A DNA stretch of 64,000 nt from Chondrus crispus (GCF_000350225.1 NW_005179318.1:246908-310907), one strand, 5' to 3'. Shown: positions 41,250-53,342, numbered from the stretch's first letter. Notes: generated by a model not told the origin, from the letters alone. Numbers and translations are program-made.

Positions 41250-42265
41250 ATGCCACGCCGTTGAAGCCTCGAATCTCGGGTCCCCTCATTGTTACTCCTC
41301 ACACAATTGCCCCTTCCAATTCACCTCTCCCGACCCCTCACAGCCGCCCCCCTCCCACAATCAAAACCTATACATATGCCCTCCACCCTCCTCGCCTCCC
41401 CCACGCGCGCGCACTCCTTCCGCCCCCACCTCCGTCCCTTTCATCCCGTCCCCCCCTCCATGGGGCTCTCCTTGCCCATACCGCCCGTTCACCTCTATTC
41501 CTCCTTCAACTCTCCCAGCGCCCCTCTGCGCCGCGAGCTCGCCGTCCGCGGCGGGGCCACGCGTCTCGTCGAAACGGCGGCAAGCAATGATGAGCCAGTG
41601 GTCCTCCATCGGATGGAAGACCACTCGCCCATCATTTCGTGGATGGAGTCAATCCACGCAAACTCGATGCTCTCCAGGTTAGGGACGCGCAGGTCAACGG
41701 CGAATTTATTGAGGGCAATCCTGTCAAGATTGTCTCATATCTACGGAGAATTGGGCTCATTGTCGCCTCCCCCTTCCAGTCTGGAAGGAAAGGGGATGGA
41801 TAGGAACGGGACAGCGCAAAGGGGTGGGAAAAAGAGCTACTGTAAGGTCGAGGGCAGCGGGCCGGCGCAGGGGGGCCTGCGCGGGCTGGGTTCTCAAAAA
41901 ACATGGTAGACTGCGGCGGTGGGGTGTAGGAAGAAAGGGAAAGGAAGGGGGAGATGAAAAGGGAATGGGGGTTGGGAGGGGACTCAGATGCCCTGCAGGG
42001 TTTCGTTGATCTCTTCGGGGTCCTGCTGCAGGCTCTAGATATCGTCTTTAAAGGCCTTCATCTGCTTCTCGTTGCCGACGTTAAAGCTGGCGTCCTCCAG
42101 GACGTCGAGCTGGCTCTGGTTGACGACGACCCTCGTCTCGTAGCTTGCGATCTTCTGCTTGAGGCGGGTGGCGTTGGGCATGTGGCCCTTGGCGACGTTG
42201 ATGTTCTCGTCGTTGCGGGCCTTGATGGCGAGCCGGGCCTCGCCGCGGCGCTCCTCCTCGAAGCC
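41250..42265. other. GC-rich host-gene cargo in the hAT element
   Basis: Two gene-like pieces differ sharply in composition from the AT-rich hAT DNA. On the minus strand, 42265-41995 reads a charged coiled-coil-like peptide (FEEERRGEARLAIKARND ... KQKIASYETRVVV) ending in TGA, with one internal TAG at 42037-42035. On the plus strand, about 41375-41700 is open and Pro/Ser-rich, like a 5' coding exon. I do not recognise either source gene. This resembles Pack-type capture. Confidence 0.5.
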
Positions 42266-42370
42266 CTACCCCTTAAACAAGGAAGCTATGTGCCTCCGCC
42301 CGTGTGCCACTCGCTGCAGACGAAACATGTAGACATAAAGTTTGATGCGTATAAGACTTTTATTCGAGAA

Positions 42371-43341
42371 TCAATCCGACTCAACTTCAGACACTTCCCC
42401 CTCCATATTTGCCTCTGCGTTAGCGAGTTCTGGTAAAGTAGAGGTTGGTGTGAAGGTTGAGGATGGTTCAGTATGCATATGTAACTCGTAGTTCTCATGT
42501 ATCTGCATGACATTATCTAGATTTTCCGTCTTGATACGCGATCTCCGCTGGTTAGCTATAATGCCAGCAACAGAGAAGGAACGTTCGTTGTCTACTTGCG
42601 ATCCCGGAATAGCAAGAAACGCGGTTGCCAAAATAAATACATGAGGATAAATGTCCCTCTTTCTACCAAACCATCCCATGGCATCCCCGAACTAATTATT
42701 CCCATCGCGGCTTGGCAGCCGCGGGTCATCCAGAGGTCGAAAGAGATAGAAACAAATCTTGCACTCCTGAGGTCGGCGACTACAGAGTGTTTAGTCTGCT
42801 TGGCCAAGGCCGGGAGCATGACCTCTGTAAACTTTTTACGGGAAGGGAGAGATAGACGAGGATCAATGTCACCCAAAAGCTTCCTCATCCACACACAGTC
42901 AACTACTGAAAACGGCCGGAGAGACTTGCAGCAAACTAATGTCATGTTGCTGATCAGATTATTCTGCATATCACTTGTTGCTGCATAAGGAGTAGTCTTG
43001 AAATGAATTCGAAGATCACTTATCTTTTTCTTCTTTTTGGGACGGTTCGCATTGGTTCCATGCAGATTAGCGACATATGCCGCATACAGGGATTTGTGCT
43101 TTACATTAACGTGATTGATAAGAGAGGAACTTCCATTCTTCCTTTTATACGCCATCTTCGTTTTGCATAGGGAGCAGCACAATGCGACAGAATCTGCAGT
43201 CATGTTCACTGCCGTATCGTAAAAGGCCCAGATTGGTGCTTTCTTTGTACCAGCAGATCCGTCGAGCCATGCAGTGGCATTCGCAAATAATGCGTCATGG
43301 CCAGGAGGAGCCTCCGAAGAAACGTTTGTGCTCGTTTCCAT
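42371..43341 (-). pseudogene. hAT transposase, internally deleted
   Basis: From ATG 43341 the protein has a BED-like zinc finger (CCSLCKTKMAYK ... HVNVKH). A Lys-rich linker and the early hAT core (LPSRKKFTEVMLP, SISFDLWMTRG) follow. After a short stretch the signal changes frame to FLAIPGSQVDNERSFSVAG, the C-terminal hAT dimerisation domain, ending at 42371. Most of the catalytic RNase H core with its helical insertion is missing, so it can neither cut nor be autonomous. Confidence 0.85.
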
Positions 43342-43841
43342 GGTCTCTGATGAGGGGATTAGGGACCCCTTCTTGTGGCGTCGGTAATGCCTCCACTCGC
43401 GCACCGCTCCCTGTATATTATTAGTTTTGACTGTTTTCGTGGATATCCGTGTGCGGTTTTTGGGGTTTTGCGCGGATAATCCGACAAACCGTGTTTCAAA
43501 AATTTGTCAATACGGATAATCCGGGAAACCGCTTTACGTGCTATGCGATCAACGGTTTTTTTGGGAAACCGTATCAATTTTCGAAATTGTAATATCGCGG
43601 ATATCCTAAAACCGCTCGAGTCCAAAATGACCCAGGGATAGCATTTATCTATCCATCGATAGTGTCCAAAGGGGTATCCGCGCACCATTGGTCCCCACCA
43701 CCGTCGTCCAATATTTTAATTTCCCTTTCCCAGCCTCGACGGTATCGATATGGCATATTTTGAATTACTTTTAGGCGGTTCTATCAAAAACAGAAACGAT
43801 TTCGCGACATGGATGTCAAAACGCAGCCGGGAAGACAAACA

Positions 43842-43964
43842 GGTTGTCTCCCGTAGCTCTCGGGCTGACACCGGCTCTCGGGGTATGACATTCACCCTCG
43901 GCAAGCCTCGGGTGATTGTCATACCCTCGAGCCTTGTGTCATCCCTTGCAGCCGGGAGACAACC
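43842..43964. repeat. ~123-bp imperfect foldback
   Basis: GGTTGTCTCCCG at the left pairs with CGGGAGACAACC at the right. Inner arms such as CGGGGTATGACA and TGTCATACCCTCG also pair around a short loop near 43900. It sits ~370 bp upstream of RPC2. It may be a small foldback element or a structured transcript. Confidence 0.75.
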
Positions 43965-44332
43965 CACACATACTGTACGTGCTGTGTACGGTTCTGATCC
44001 TGTGTGGGCAATGCGCTAGACTGGATCACGCCTTTCGAAGAAATATCGTGTCCACGTTTTCAACGATTGCACGTTTGATCGCTCCGTTTCTCGTCGACCT
44101 TTGTCCAGCCACCCGTAACATGCTTCCCACCCGACAGCTCTTGCTCACCTGAGTTAAGTGAGGACGGAGCAAGGTTGGAGCCGTTCAGCGTCCCCAAAGC
44201 TTGGTGGTATATTGGTGACTTGCTTGATTCCAGTAGCTCATGAGGGTTTTGTGAGGAAACGTTGTAATTTTGTTGAATGCTTTACAAGACCACCCGTGGT
44301 TATTTGGACGACACCGCAGTCTTCTCGGTGGG

Positions 44333-47300
44333 ATGGTTGTGAAGAAAGAGCCGGAAGAGAGGGTAGTACCGGTCCACGTCAAGCCAACCCTTTCAAGGCC
44401 TGGGTTTGGCCATCCGGAATTTCCGGTCAGCGCCCCTCAATTTGATCCTAAACAGTATACCAGAGAGCAGCTCCTGCAGCCGATTAAGACGGCCGAAGAG
44501 AAATGGCGTCTTATCCCTGCCTTTCTGCAGTTGCGAGGGATTGCGCGACAACACATTGAGTCTTTCAATTATCTCATCAACACTGAAATTCGCAACATAG
44601 TCCGGGCAAATGAGAAGATCGTTTCGGAAGTTGACCCGAGGTGGTACCTCAAATACGATGCAGTGCGAGTGGGTAAGCCATGCCAAACTGATGATATGAT
44701 ACGCACAGATATTACTCCCCACGAATGCCGTTTGCGCGATACCACATACTCTGCCCCGATCACTGTTGACATCAAGCACACTAGAGGTGATGATATTGTT
44801 CTGTCCAGAAACCTCGTCATTGGGAAGATTCCGATCATGCTTCGTTCGGGAAACTGCATCCTTTCGAACAAATCGGACAAAGAGTTGGCTGATGTAGGGG
44901 AGTGCCCTTTAGATCCTGGGGGGTATTTCGTTGTGCGCGGGACGGAGAAAGTTATTCTCATTCAAGAGCAGCTATCAAAGAATCGAATCATCATCGAGAA
45001 CGATCAAAGAGGAATTACTGCGAACGTACAGTCCTCGACGCACGAGAGGAAGTCACGCACAACTCTTATTGTCAAACACGGCAAGATCTATTTGCACCAC
45101 AATACCCTTGAAGCGGATGTGAATATTGCCATTGTGTTGCGGGCGATGGGTGTTGAAACTGACCAAGAAATCGTGCAACTAATTGGAACAGACCCGCGAT
45201 ATGTCGATGGAATGGCTCCAACATTGCATGAATGCGCACAGGAAGGTATCAATACGTCTACACAAGCGTTGCTTTTCATCGGGAAGAAAGCGAAGACGTT
45301 CCGAGGACCGGCCTTCGGGGGTAGACCTGGACCGAGGCCTTCTGGTCCGAAAAAAACGACGGCTACCTCTGCACCTGTAGATCAGAAACCCGGCTCTGGA
45401 CCTGCCCCACATCCGAAGCAGAAGAGCATTGACCACGCGCGCGATCTCTTAGCAGGAGTTATTCTAGCCCACGTTCCTGTTAAGCACTTTGATTTTTGGG
45501 ATAAGTGCGTATTCGTTGCTCAAATGCTCCGACGAATTCTGATTGCCATGGACGACCCGTCAACAGTAGATGATAAAGATTACTACGGAAATAAGAGGCT
45601 CGAACTTGCAGGGCAACTCTTGGCTTTGCTCTTTGAGGATCTTTTCAAGAAATTCAACACAGACCTGAAGCGCACGATAGATACTCATATTACGAAATCT
45701 CAAAACAAGGCCGCAAGGGATAGAAGCAGGAAGAGACTTGGTGATGGAGGAGATTTAGGGCGCTTTACTCAAAGGCCACAGGTTGATGTCACTAAGTATT
45801 TCAGGACAGATACAATCACCCAAGGCTTGGAATTTGCGATTTCCACGGGGAATTGGCATGTGAAGCGTTTCAAAATGGAGCGTTCTGGCGTGACGGAAGT
45901 CTTATCGAGGCTCAGTTTCATTTCTGCACTGGGAATGATGACAAGAATTACATCGCAGTTCGAGAAAACCAGAAAAGTGTCGGGTCCCCGTGCATTGCAG
46001 CCGTCGCAGTGGGGTATGCTGTGTCCAGCAGATACACCTGAGGGAGAAGCTTGTGGGCTTGTGAAGAACTTGGCGCTGATGACTCATGTAACAACAGACG
46101 ACGATCCTGCCCCGTTAGAGCGACTCTTGTATGATCTTGGCGTCCAACCCACATCTATTTTGAGCGGCGAGGAAGTCAACGAGAACGACGTGGTTTTCCT
46201 GAACGGTTTGATCTTGGGAGTGCACTCACAACCACGCAAGCTTACATATCGTTTGCGAGAAATGAGACGAAAGGGATTTATTGGAGAGTATGTCAGTGTG
46301 TTTGAACAACCAGAGCACAAGTGGGTGCACATTGCATGTGACGGAGGTCGCGTCACGCGCCCTCTAATTATTGTGGACAGTGTTACAGGACAACCCAGGA
46401 TTTTCGATGAGCATGTCAGCAGACTTAGGAAGGGACTTATGGTATGGCGGGACCTTCTTGAGGAAGGTCTTATTGAGTATTTGGATGTCAGTGAAGAAAA
46501 CAACACACTCATTGCCACATATGAATCCGATATTCTCCCTGGAAAGACAACCCATATTGAGATTGCTCCATGGACCATCTTGGGGGTCTGCGCAGGTCTC
46601 ATACCCTACCCCCATCACAATCAATCCCCAAGAAATACTTACCAATGTGCTATGGGCAAGCAAGCGATCGGAGCGATTGCTTACAACCAGCATATCCGGA
46701 CAGATACGCTACTGTATTTGTTGAGTTACCCGCAACGGCCTCTGGTTCAAACGAAGACTCTAGAACTGGTTGGTTTTGAACGACTGCCAGGCGGACAAAA
46801 TGCGTCTCTAATGGTAATGTCCTACAGCGGATATGATATTGAGGATGCTATAGTGCTGAACAAGGCATCTCTGGACAGAGGATTTGGCAGATGCATTGTG
46901 ATACGGAAGCACTCTTCGGGATGTAGACGGTATTCAAACGGTAGCTGTGATCGGATAATGCCGCGAATGGATGAGGTCGGATCAAAAGACAATCCAGGAG
47001 CAGTTCGTCGAAACGAGAGGCTATCGGCCCTAGATAAAGATGGAATAATTGCCCCTGGAGAAAAGCTGGAGAAAGGAATGATTTTTGTGAACAAGGAAGT
47101 TCCTCAGGACACTACTCTCACTGGGGCTGCGGCAGCTGCTGCAATTATCATTGGGGGGCCACAGGAATATCGTCCCCAACCCTTGAGTTTCAAGGGGCCG
47201 AGCACGGTTGCTGCTGATAAAGTGCTACTAACCTCCAATGACCTCGACCACGTGCTTGTAAAAGTAATGCTCCGAGAAACGAGGCGACCGGAGCTGGGGG

Positions 47301-48013
47301 ACAAATTCTCGTCGCGGCATGGTCAAAAAGGAGTCTGCGGATTAATTGTGACTCAGGAAGATATGCCCTTCTCTGACAAGGGCATCGTGCCAGACTTGAT
47401 CATGAATCCACATGGTTTTCCAAGTCGAATGACGGTGGGCAAGATGATTGAATTCATAGCCGGAAAAGCAGGGGTCTTCGAAGGTAAATGTAGGTACGGA
47501 ACAGCGTTCGATGGGGACCGCCTGGATGAGTGCGCGGAGAGCCTTGTTTCCGCCGGGTACAACTACAACGGCAAGGACTTTGTGTATAGTGGAATGAGTG
47601 GTGAGCCGCTGCGCGGATACGTGTTTTCGGGGCCAATATTCTACCAAAAACTTAAGCATATGGTGAAGGACAAAATGCACGCTCGGGCGCGAGGTCCGCG
47701 AGCGTTGCTGACTCGGCAACCGACAGAAGGTCGCAGCCGAGACGGCGGTTTAAGGCTTGGTGAAATGGAGCGGGACTGCCTCATCGGGTATGGGGCGTCG
47801 ATGCTGTTGATGGAGCGGCTCATGGTTTCCTCAGACGAGTTCACAGTGCATGCTTGCAAGGAGTGTGGCTTAATCGGATACAAAGACTGGTGTCAAATGT
47901 GCGAGTCGGGTGAAAATGTGGCTACTTTGAAAATTCCGTATGCATGTAAGCTGCTCTTCCAAGAATTGCAGGCGATGAATGTAGTACCGAAGTTAAAACT
48001 CGGGCCTATGTAA
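44333..48013 (+). CDS. RPC2: RNA polymerase III second-largest subunit RPC2
   Basis: A single exon from ATG 44333 (MVVKKEPEE) to TAA encodes 1226 residues. It is the beta-like subunit that forms half of the Pol III active centre and transcribes tRNA and 5S genes. Diagnostic blocks: [105 protein letters not shown]; and the C-terminal zinc site [16 protein letters not shown]. The short C-terminus after [13 protein letters not shown] and the overall sequence fit Pol III better than Pol II or Pol I. A Gly/Pro/Lys-rich insert (around residues 320-365) is lineage-specific. The frame is open to TTG 44270, but no upstream ATG exists. Confidence 0.95.
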   Translation: MVVKKEPEERVVPVHVKPTLSRPGFGHPEFPVSAPQFDPKQYTREQLLQPIKTAEEKWRLIPAFLQLRGIARQHIESFNYLINTEIRNIVRANEKIVSEVDPRWYLKYDAVRVGKPCQTDDMIRTDITPHECRLRDTTYSAPITVDIKHTRGDDIVLSRNLVIGKIPIMLRSGNCILSNKSDKELADVGECPLDPGGYFVVRGTEKVILIQEQLSKNRIIIENDQRGITANVQSSTHERKSRTTLIVKHGKIYLHHNTLEADVNIAIVLRAMGVETDQEIVQLIGTDPRYVDGMAPTLHECAQEGINTSTQALLFIGKKAKTFRGPAFGGRPGPRPSGPKKTTATSAPVDQKPGSGPAPHPKQKSIDHARDLLAGVILAHVPVKHFDFWDKCVFVAQMLRRILIAMDDPSTVDDKDYYGNKRLELAGQLLALLFEDLFKKFNTDLKRTIDTHITKSQNKAARDRSRKRLGDGGDLGRFTQRPQVDVTKYFRTDTITQGLEFAISTGNWHVKRFKMERSGVTEVLSRLSFISALGMMTRITSQFEKTRKVSGPRALQPSQWGMLCPADTPEGEACGLVKNLALMTHVTTDDDPAPLERLLYDLGVQPTSILSGEEVNENDVVFLNGLILGVHSQPRKLTYRLREMRRKGFIGEYVSVFEQPEHKWVHIACDGGRVTRPLIIVDSVTGQPRIFDEHVSRLRKGLMVWRDLLEEGLIEYLDVSEENNTLIATYESDILPGKTTHIEIAPWTILGVCAGLIPYPHHNQSPRNTYQCAMGKQAIGAIAYNQHIRTDTLLYLLSYPQRPLVQTKTLELVGFERLPGGQNASLMVMSYSGYDIEDAIVLNKASLDRGFGRCIVIRKHSSGCRRYSNGSCDRIMPRMDEVGSKDNPGAVRRNERLSALDKDGIIAPGEKLEKGMIFVNKEVPQDTTLTGAAAAAAIIIGGPQEYRPQPLSFKGPSTVAADKVLLTSNDLDHVLVKVMLRETRRPELGDKFSSRHGQKGVCGLIVTQEDMPFSDKGIVPDLIMNPHGFPSRMTVGKMIEFIAGKAGVFEGKCRYGTAFDGDRLDECAESLVSAGYNYNGKDFVYSGMSGEPLRGYVFSGPIFYQKLKHMVKDKMHARARGPRALLTRQPTEGRSRDGGLRLGEMERDCLIGYGASMLLMERLMVSSDEFTVHACKECGLIGYKDWCQMCESGENVATLKIPYACKLLFQELQAMNVVPKLKLGPM

Positions 48014-48856
48014 CATACACGGTATACTGCACCAAAAGAAGGCATTTGCGATCCCTTGCACAACGGAGATGCTGTGCGATATCCAGTGGAAGCAAATCTG
48101 AATGATACTCTCGGTGGGCGTTGGGGCGAGGGGGCGAATGATGGCTCATTCGCATCGTGATTTTCTTTTGCGTCGACTAAACGGGTATGGCATATCATGT
48201 GGGGCCACGGTACGATGACGGTTTCGGTGGTCTCCACCGAGATTGGCCGGAGATATCTTCGTTCATGTTTTGTGGCTAGCCCGGCAAATTACGTCCTACT
48301 ACCAAGGGTAGGTGGCGTGGGAGTCGGCCTGCAAACTAAAAAGGTGGAAAAATATAGTAGAAAAATGACGGAGCGAATCACGTGCCGACCGGAGGTTTCT
48401 GCAGCTGCGGAATCGAGCGCTTGCGTTTTTGCCCCACTCTGCTGACGTGTTCCTACGGGGGCCGAGACTTGCCTTACTGAGATACAAGACCTCTCCTCTT
48501 GGCCAGCTGCCTAGCACCACCCAGCCAGGCGATATCGCCCAGTCCAAGTCTTCTCAAAGTCTTGTTCGCTAGCAGCGAAGCGTTGGCCGCTCCATTTTCT
48601 AATCGCACTGCCTGGACCTAACCGTAATCTCCCCATAGCAGAACTGCCAGAAGGTGTTCTTCGTTTGGATTTGATTAACAAAAAGCGTCGTCCAGCCGCT
48701 CCGCACTCTTCTTCACCACCCTCACGTGTGTAAAGGCCCAAGACACATCTCAAGAGCGACGTTTCTCAAGCTAAGAGATTCAGCTGCGGCACGCATACCA
48801 ACTCTCAAAGAACGCTTTCGTTTGCCGTTTCAACCGAGACCTCTGAAAGTTTAAAC
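48014..48856. other. Intergenic, promoter side of the kinase gene
   Basis: No supported coding region. It contains the 3' end of RPC2 and presumably the kinase promoter and leader; no obvious TATA box. Confidence 0.5.
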
Positions 48857-49783
48857 ATGCAAAAGTTCCTGGACCTCATCACGCAGTTCGACAATAGCGA
48901 ATGGCTCATCGAAGAGAAAGAAATCACCTACGGCAAGAAACTAGGAGATGGCGCTTCAGGCGTCACGTACCTCGCTGATTACGCCGGTGAGAAAGTAGCT
49001 GTAAAGTCGTACTCCCCCGCCATTCTCACTCACGACACAAACTCTGTGAAGAACGAGATGGACATCATGTCCAAGATGAAGCACAAAAATATCGTGCAGT
49101 TCAGGGGCCTGTGCCTCCGCAAGGATCGCCCGGCGGCCTCCCTTGTAACAAAATTTGCGGAGAAGGGTGAGCTGGGTGATGCTCTGTACAATTCTCGTCT
49201 TGTGCGAAGGAAAGGCGACCCGCTCCGGTTCAAGATCGTTCTCGGTCTCGCCGAAGGCCTGCAGTATTTGCATTCGTATCATGTCATTCATAGGGATATC
49301 AAACCTGCTAATATTCTGCTCGATGACAACTATGAGCCCATGCTCACCGACTTTGGTTTCAGCCGCTTCATCGATGAGGACTCCGCCGACAAGATGACTG
49401 GCGAGACGGGATCTTATCGATACATGGCCCCAGAGGTTACGTGCCATAGCCACTACACAGAGAAGGCAGATACCTATAGTTTTGCGCTTATCTGCAACGA
49501 AATTTTCACTGACGAACGGCCATTCGAATATCAGATTGCGGCGGTGGTCGCGGTGGATGTCGTGAAGAAAAATTTGCGACCATCGCAGAAGAAGATAAAA
49601 AATGAGCGGCTTAGGGACATCATTGCGCGATGCTGGGACGCCAATCCGGACCTGCGACCGGAATGGGCAGAAGTTATTTCAGAGCTCAAGCTTGCACAAC
49701 AGGAAATGGAACAGAAGAGGGGACCTTCAATCGGCTCATTATTCCGAAAAAAGGTACACGGCAGTAGCGCTTCAGCATCGTAA
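48857..49783 (+). CDS. TKL-like serine/threonine protein kinase
   Basis: ATG 48857; 308 residues, almost all kinase domain. Catalytic residues are complete. The Gly loop is GDGASGVTY from residue 30, with Lys50 in VAVK and the helix-C Glu at ~67. HRDIKPANILL starts at 145, DFG at 165 and APE at 191, with an Arg in the RPEW motif near the end. The mix of VIHRDIKPAN with a final helix of the Tyr-kinase-like type (CWDANPDLRPEW) suggests the TKL group. No signal peptide, membrane segment or extra domain, so it is soluble. Upstream signal and target are unknown. Single exon with a clear ATG in a T-poor leader. Confidence 0.92.
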   Translation: MQKFLDLITQFDNSEWLIEEKEITYGKKLGDGASGVTYLADYAGEKVAVKSYSPAILTHDTNSVKNEMDIMSKMKHKNIVQFRGLCLRKDRPAASLVTKFAEKGELGDALYNSRLVRRKGDPLRFKIVLGLAEGLQYLHSYHVIHRDIKPANILLDDNYEPMLTDFGFSRFIDEDSADKMTGETGSYRYMAPEVTCHSHYTEKADTYSFALICNEIFTDERPFEYQIAAVVAVDVVKKNLRPSQKKIKNERLRDIIARCWDANPDLRPEWAEVISELKLAQQEMEQKRGPSIGSLFRKKVHGSSASAS

Positions 49784-51377
49784 CGGAGTACTCAAGTGTG
49801 TTGGATCGACGGCGGAAGCGTCACGGTTTGGAGTTTTTCGCATTCGGATGGGTTTGGTGATTGTGGAGCGTTGACAATGAGTGAGATAGTTTTGTGTGGT
49901 TGGATTCGTATTTGAGATTCCATTTAAATCTATACGTAGCTTCCAGACAATTAACATGTAACGTATCATCTATGAAAAGTCTGGGCCGCAAACGTTGTAC
50001 ATAGCATGTAATGCATGAATGCAACACTGGGGACTGTTGTAAAAGAATTATACAAGACGTCTGAACTTGCTTGAAAGCCGGGGTTTCAATTGGAGGGCGC
50101 CAGTGCCACCGTAACATGAAAGCAAAACATTGCGACTTATCAAAAACGTAAAAGCGGCAATATCTCTTGACGTTCTCTGCTGAACAGACCGTTCTCTGCT
50201 GAACAGACCAAAAGCCATAGGCAAGGGCTGCATAAGAACAGTTACATGGTGATCGTCATGTCGCTGTTGACGGAAGCCTTGGGGTTTTGGTAGTGTACAG
50301 CAATGCTTACAGAAGCTGCAGCGCTGCAAAGTGGACGTAAAGAATACGCTAGAGAGAACCCGAAAACTGGGGGCAGTTTTCCACGAGTTTCACATCCGCC
50401 TGATCACAGCACTGCCGGATCGACTCGTCTTGAAGGAAAACGATGTGGGTTTTCTGTTCTATTCATCAGCACAAACGAGTCTCAGACTGCACGGGTTATA
50501 TCGATATGCGTCATGGACGCCCCTATCGCTTCATCTGCGCAGAGTCCATCAACGGATCAAAGCGTGACAGAATCTGCCACTGATGCCGCCGAAGCAACCG
50601 CGAAAGATAGAAAAGTAGAAGCTTCTTAAAAGCGGTCCTCTCCAAACGGCCGCCCTCAGGCTGTTGACAGCCTTGACATCAAGAAGACGAAACACATCGC
50701 CCTTTCGACTGAGAACCTTTCTATCCTTGTGGCGAGCTATAATATTCGCTTCAGCGAGTATTCGCGCAGGTGCACGTGATCCGTCGGGCGGCACAACGAT
50801 GTAAAGCTTTAGTGTACTGTACCCTTGTAACTCTCTGCGTTCGTTTGTTGCGGGCAGGCACGCTGCCGGAGGTCAGTCCGCAATACCCGTGGCGGAATTT
50901 TTCAATCTCGGGTTTAGTTTACGTCCAGCGATTTTGTGGGCAAATGAAACAAAACAGATCTTAATGTAATGCCGCTTGGTGTACGGTAGGGTACTGTGCA
51001 AGGCAGCAGGTGGAGCCATTTGCTTCATACTGTATAAGACATGATTGGCATGTGATGCATTCAATGTCTGCGGTGTAATGGTGGGGGTCCTCCTTCAAAG
51101 AATGGGTAATTTATCAGTTATATTTTGGTCGGTCACCCGCTACGGCATGATCATGAGTGCAACTCGACGCCCACATTGGGCCCTCTCTTGTCCAAGGGAA
51201 GAGCTTTTTTGCCATGTGACTTCCTTCGTTCTTGAACTAGTCCCCCAACACAACTTCTCCGTTTAGAGCTGGACCGTCCACTGCCGTTCACGTTTGAGTT
51301 GAAACAGCGGTTAAAGCTCCATAGCTTCCTTGTTTCGCCCGAACAATTGAGACTGCCGGCGCTTGGTCAAGCTCGAC
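49784..51377. other. Intergenic with a possible dead small ORF
   Basis: A direct 19-bp duplication (GTTCTCTGCTGAACAGACC) covers ~50171-50209. At 50331-50630 two overlapping frames read coherent peptides (FHIRLITALPDRLVLKEND then a Ser/Thr/Ala-rich tail), perhaps a frameshifted small gene, but I do not recognise it. Confidence 0.35.
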
Positions 51378-53342
51378 ATGGTATCATGGATCCGCGTCTG
51401 TAGTTCGATCGCTTTGTTTCTTCTCTCGCTGTCCTCGTTCCCTTCTACAGGCACCGCAGAACCGTACAAGTATCTTTCGTACGGTCAGATCTATTGGAGG
51501 CTTACCGAACTTGCGGCTAAGTACCCCAAGCTCTTGCGGTTGTACTCTGCTCAACAGACTTTCCTACTTCCTCATGTGGGTAACTGCACCCAATTGGAGT
51601 CTGCAACTGATGAGGTGGGGACAAATGCTCCGTGCACAATATGGGTGGTCGAGCTCTCCAACTTAGAGACGCTGCCCTCAGAACCAGAACGCCCGGAAAT
51701 GATGGTCAGTGGCACTCTTCACGGGAACGAAGTAATTGGGCCTCACGCCGTGCTTGCGTTTCTAGAGCACATGGTTTCTAACTATGAATCAGATCCCCAC
51801 ATAAAACGCATGGTTGACACACGTCTCGTGGTTGCGACCCCAATGACGAACGCCATCGGCTTTTCGCTGGAGCGAAGATCAGAAATTCACAGTATGGAGA
51901 ATGGCACCGAGACTTCCGTTGATCCTAATCGAGATTTCGGATTTGACCAAGATCCCACTAAATGCATGCGCACTGTGGCTGCTCGGACTTTGAACGAACT
52001 CTTCAGAACGCATTTATTTCGGGTCCTTATCACCTTCCATGGTGGCACCAACGTCATCGGGTATGAATGGGGCGATACGCAGCATTGCACGGGTCCAATG
52101 TGCAAGCCAGCGCCGGACACAGCAATCATGCGTGCACTCGGTGAGCGAATGTCGAATGTAGCGGGGCCTGCTGGCCGGTATGAGGCGGCCTATCCAGTTG
52201 GAGACATGGGGAGATTGGTGTATCCCGTGAAGGGAGGACTTGAGGATTGGGCGTACGGTGCGAGTTGGTCAGGTCAGGGCGTCGAGTGTCGCCCCGATAC
52301 TCTCGGGGGATATCCCAAGGAGAAGGTCAAACTTGACAGACGCACACAACGTTGTGTCACGTATCTTGTGGAGACTGCACGGGAGAAAAAGCCCAGCGAG
52401 CATATGTTGGGCTCTTCAGAAGCCATCTTGCAGAGGGGAAGTGATGGTGACGGCCACGTTCCGCGTAATGTTCGACTTCTTCTAAGCACCGTTGATGCTT
52501 TAGAGCCGTACATCTTACTTGATGCCAAAGCGTCGACCAATGAACACAACAAACCGATAGTGTCCTGGATGGTAGGGGGAGCGTTTGCTGTGGACGCATG
52601 CGCCGTCCAGTGGAGGACGGAAAGTGGAGAACAGCATGACATCAGTGATGTGCAGAATGGGACTATGCTGTCATCGTCTCCAGTGCAGTACTCGCTGAAG
52701 TTTAGTCACGCCCTAATGGGACCTTTTCCGTCTAAGTCAACCCACGTGTTTGTCAGAGTTGCAGCAGTTCTTGATCATCAATATGCGCTACAACCGAATG
52801 ATAGCGACCCCAATGTAACGCCACAAGGACACTTAATGGGGTCTCGTGCTAGCCCGCAATGGTCTTTTAGCACAGCAGATCACAAGATTGAAGGGCGACA
52901 AGTCTTTTTTTCGAAAACAATGAGATTAGAAATGTCTGGGTCACACACTTTTGCAATGACAGATGCCGATGATGTCGAATGGTCAGGGGAGAACGCAGGA
53001 GCTTATTCTATGTCAGATGATGAGCTATTTAAGCATTTATATACGGGAGAGGGTCCCGCTGTCCTTGATGCGAACGGAGGACTTAGTGTCCCCTTGACGA
53101 TATTGACAGCTGCCTTAGGCATACTTGTGATCATCGCCATGGCCGTGGGAATATTCATTTTTGTACGACGTAAGAGGCCCAATCGCTTCCGGAGTAGAGC
53201 TCATAATTCCTTCTCAATCGATGACGATGAGGACGAAGAAAGAAAGGAGCTTACATCTTCAGGAGAGGCAATAGATATAGATGAGGAGGCAGGAGAAGTG
53301 GTTGCTGCATCCGCCTTACGAGTGCAACCTCTGGGGTACTGA
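51378..53342 (+). CDS. M14 metallocarboxypeptidase, membrane-anchored
   Basis: ATG 51378 (MVSWIRV); 654 residues. A hydrophobic signal peptide covers residues ~5-25. The zinc peptidase domain follows: HGNEVIG gives His115 and Glu118, DPNRDFG the substrate-binding Asn-Arg (184-185), TFHGGTNV the third zinc ligand His221, and GGLEDWAYG the catalytic Glu289. Then come a ~250-residue beta-rich region and a membrane helix near the end (ILTAALGILVIIAMAVGIF). RRKR and a short acidic cytosolic tail close the protein. The layout (lumenal enzyme, one C-terminal helix) resembles carboxypeptidase D/M-type processing enzymes. It likely trims C-terminal basic residues in the secretory path or at the cell surface. 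Single exon. Confidence 0.9.
   Translation: MVSWIRVCSSIALFLLSLSSFPSTGTAEPYKYLSYGQIYWRLTELAAKYPKLLRLYSAQQTFLLPHVGNCTQLESATDEVGTNAPCTIWVVELSNLETLPSEPERPEMMVSGTLHGNEVIGPHAVLAFLEHMVSNYESDPHIKRMVDTRLVVATPMTNAIGFSLERRSEIHSMENGTETSVDPNRDFGFDQDPTKCMRTVAARTLNELFRTHLFRVLITFHGGTNVIGYEWGDTQHCTGPMCKPAPDTAIMRALGERMSNVAGPAGRYEAAYPVGDMGRLVYPVKGGLEDWAYGASWSGQGVECRPDTLGGYPKEKVKLDRRTQRCVTYLVETAREKKPSEHMLGSSEAILQRGSDGDGHVPRNVRLLLSTVDALEPYILLDAKASTNEHNKPIVSWMVGGAFAVDACAVQWRTESGEQHDISDVQNGTMLSSSPVQYSLKFSHALMGPFPSKSTHVFVRVAAVLDHQYALQPNDSDPNVTPQGHLMGSRASPQWSFSTADHKIEGRQVFFSKTMRLEMSGSHTFAMTDADDVEWSGENAGAYSMSDDELFKHLYTGEGPAVLDANGGLSVPLTILTAALGILVIIAMAVGIFIFVRRKRPNRFRSRAHNSFSIDDDEDEERKELTSSGEAIDIDEEAGEVVAASALRVQPLGY

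Larger units (their letters stand above)
40748..43690 (-). mobile_element. hAT transposon with 8-bp TSD GTCCCCAC
   Basis: GTCCCCAC flanks both ends (40740-40747, 43691-43698). The TIRs start CAATGGTGCGCGGATATCC (40748-40766) and pair with 43673-43690 with one base missing. AT-rich subterminal DNA is full of CGGATA/TATCCG words on both sides, likely transposase-binding repeats. The transposase gene is internally deleted and about 1 kb of GC-rich foreign DNA lies at the 3' side. Confidence 0.93.

Noticed and set aside
44270..44332. Upstream extension of RPC2 to TTG
   Set aside because: No in-frame ATG and no similarity expected at the RPC2 N-terminus; ATG 44333 preferred.
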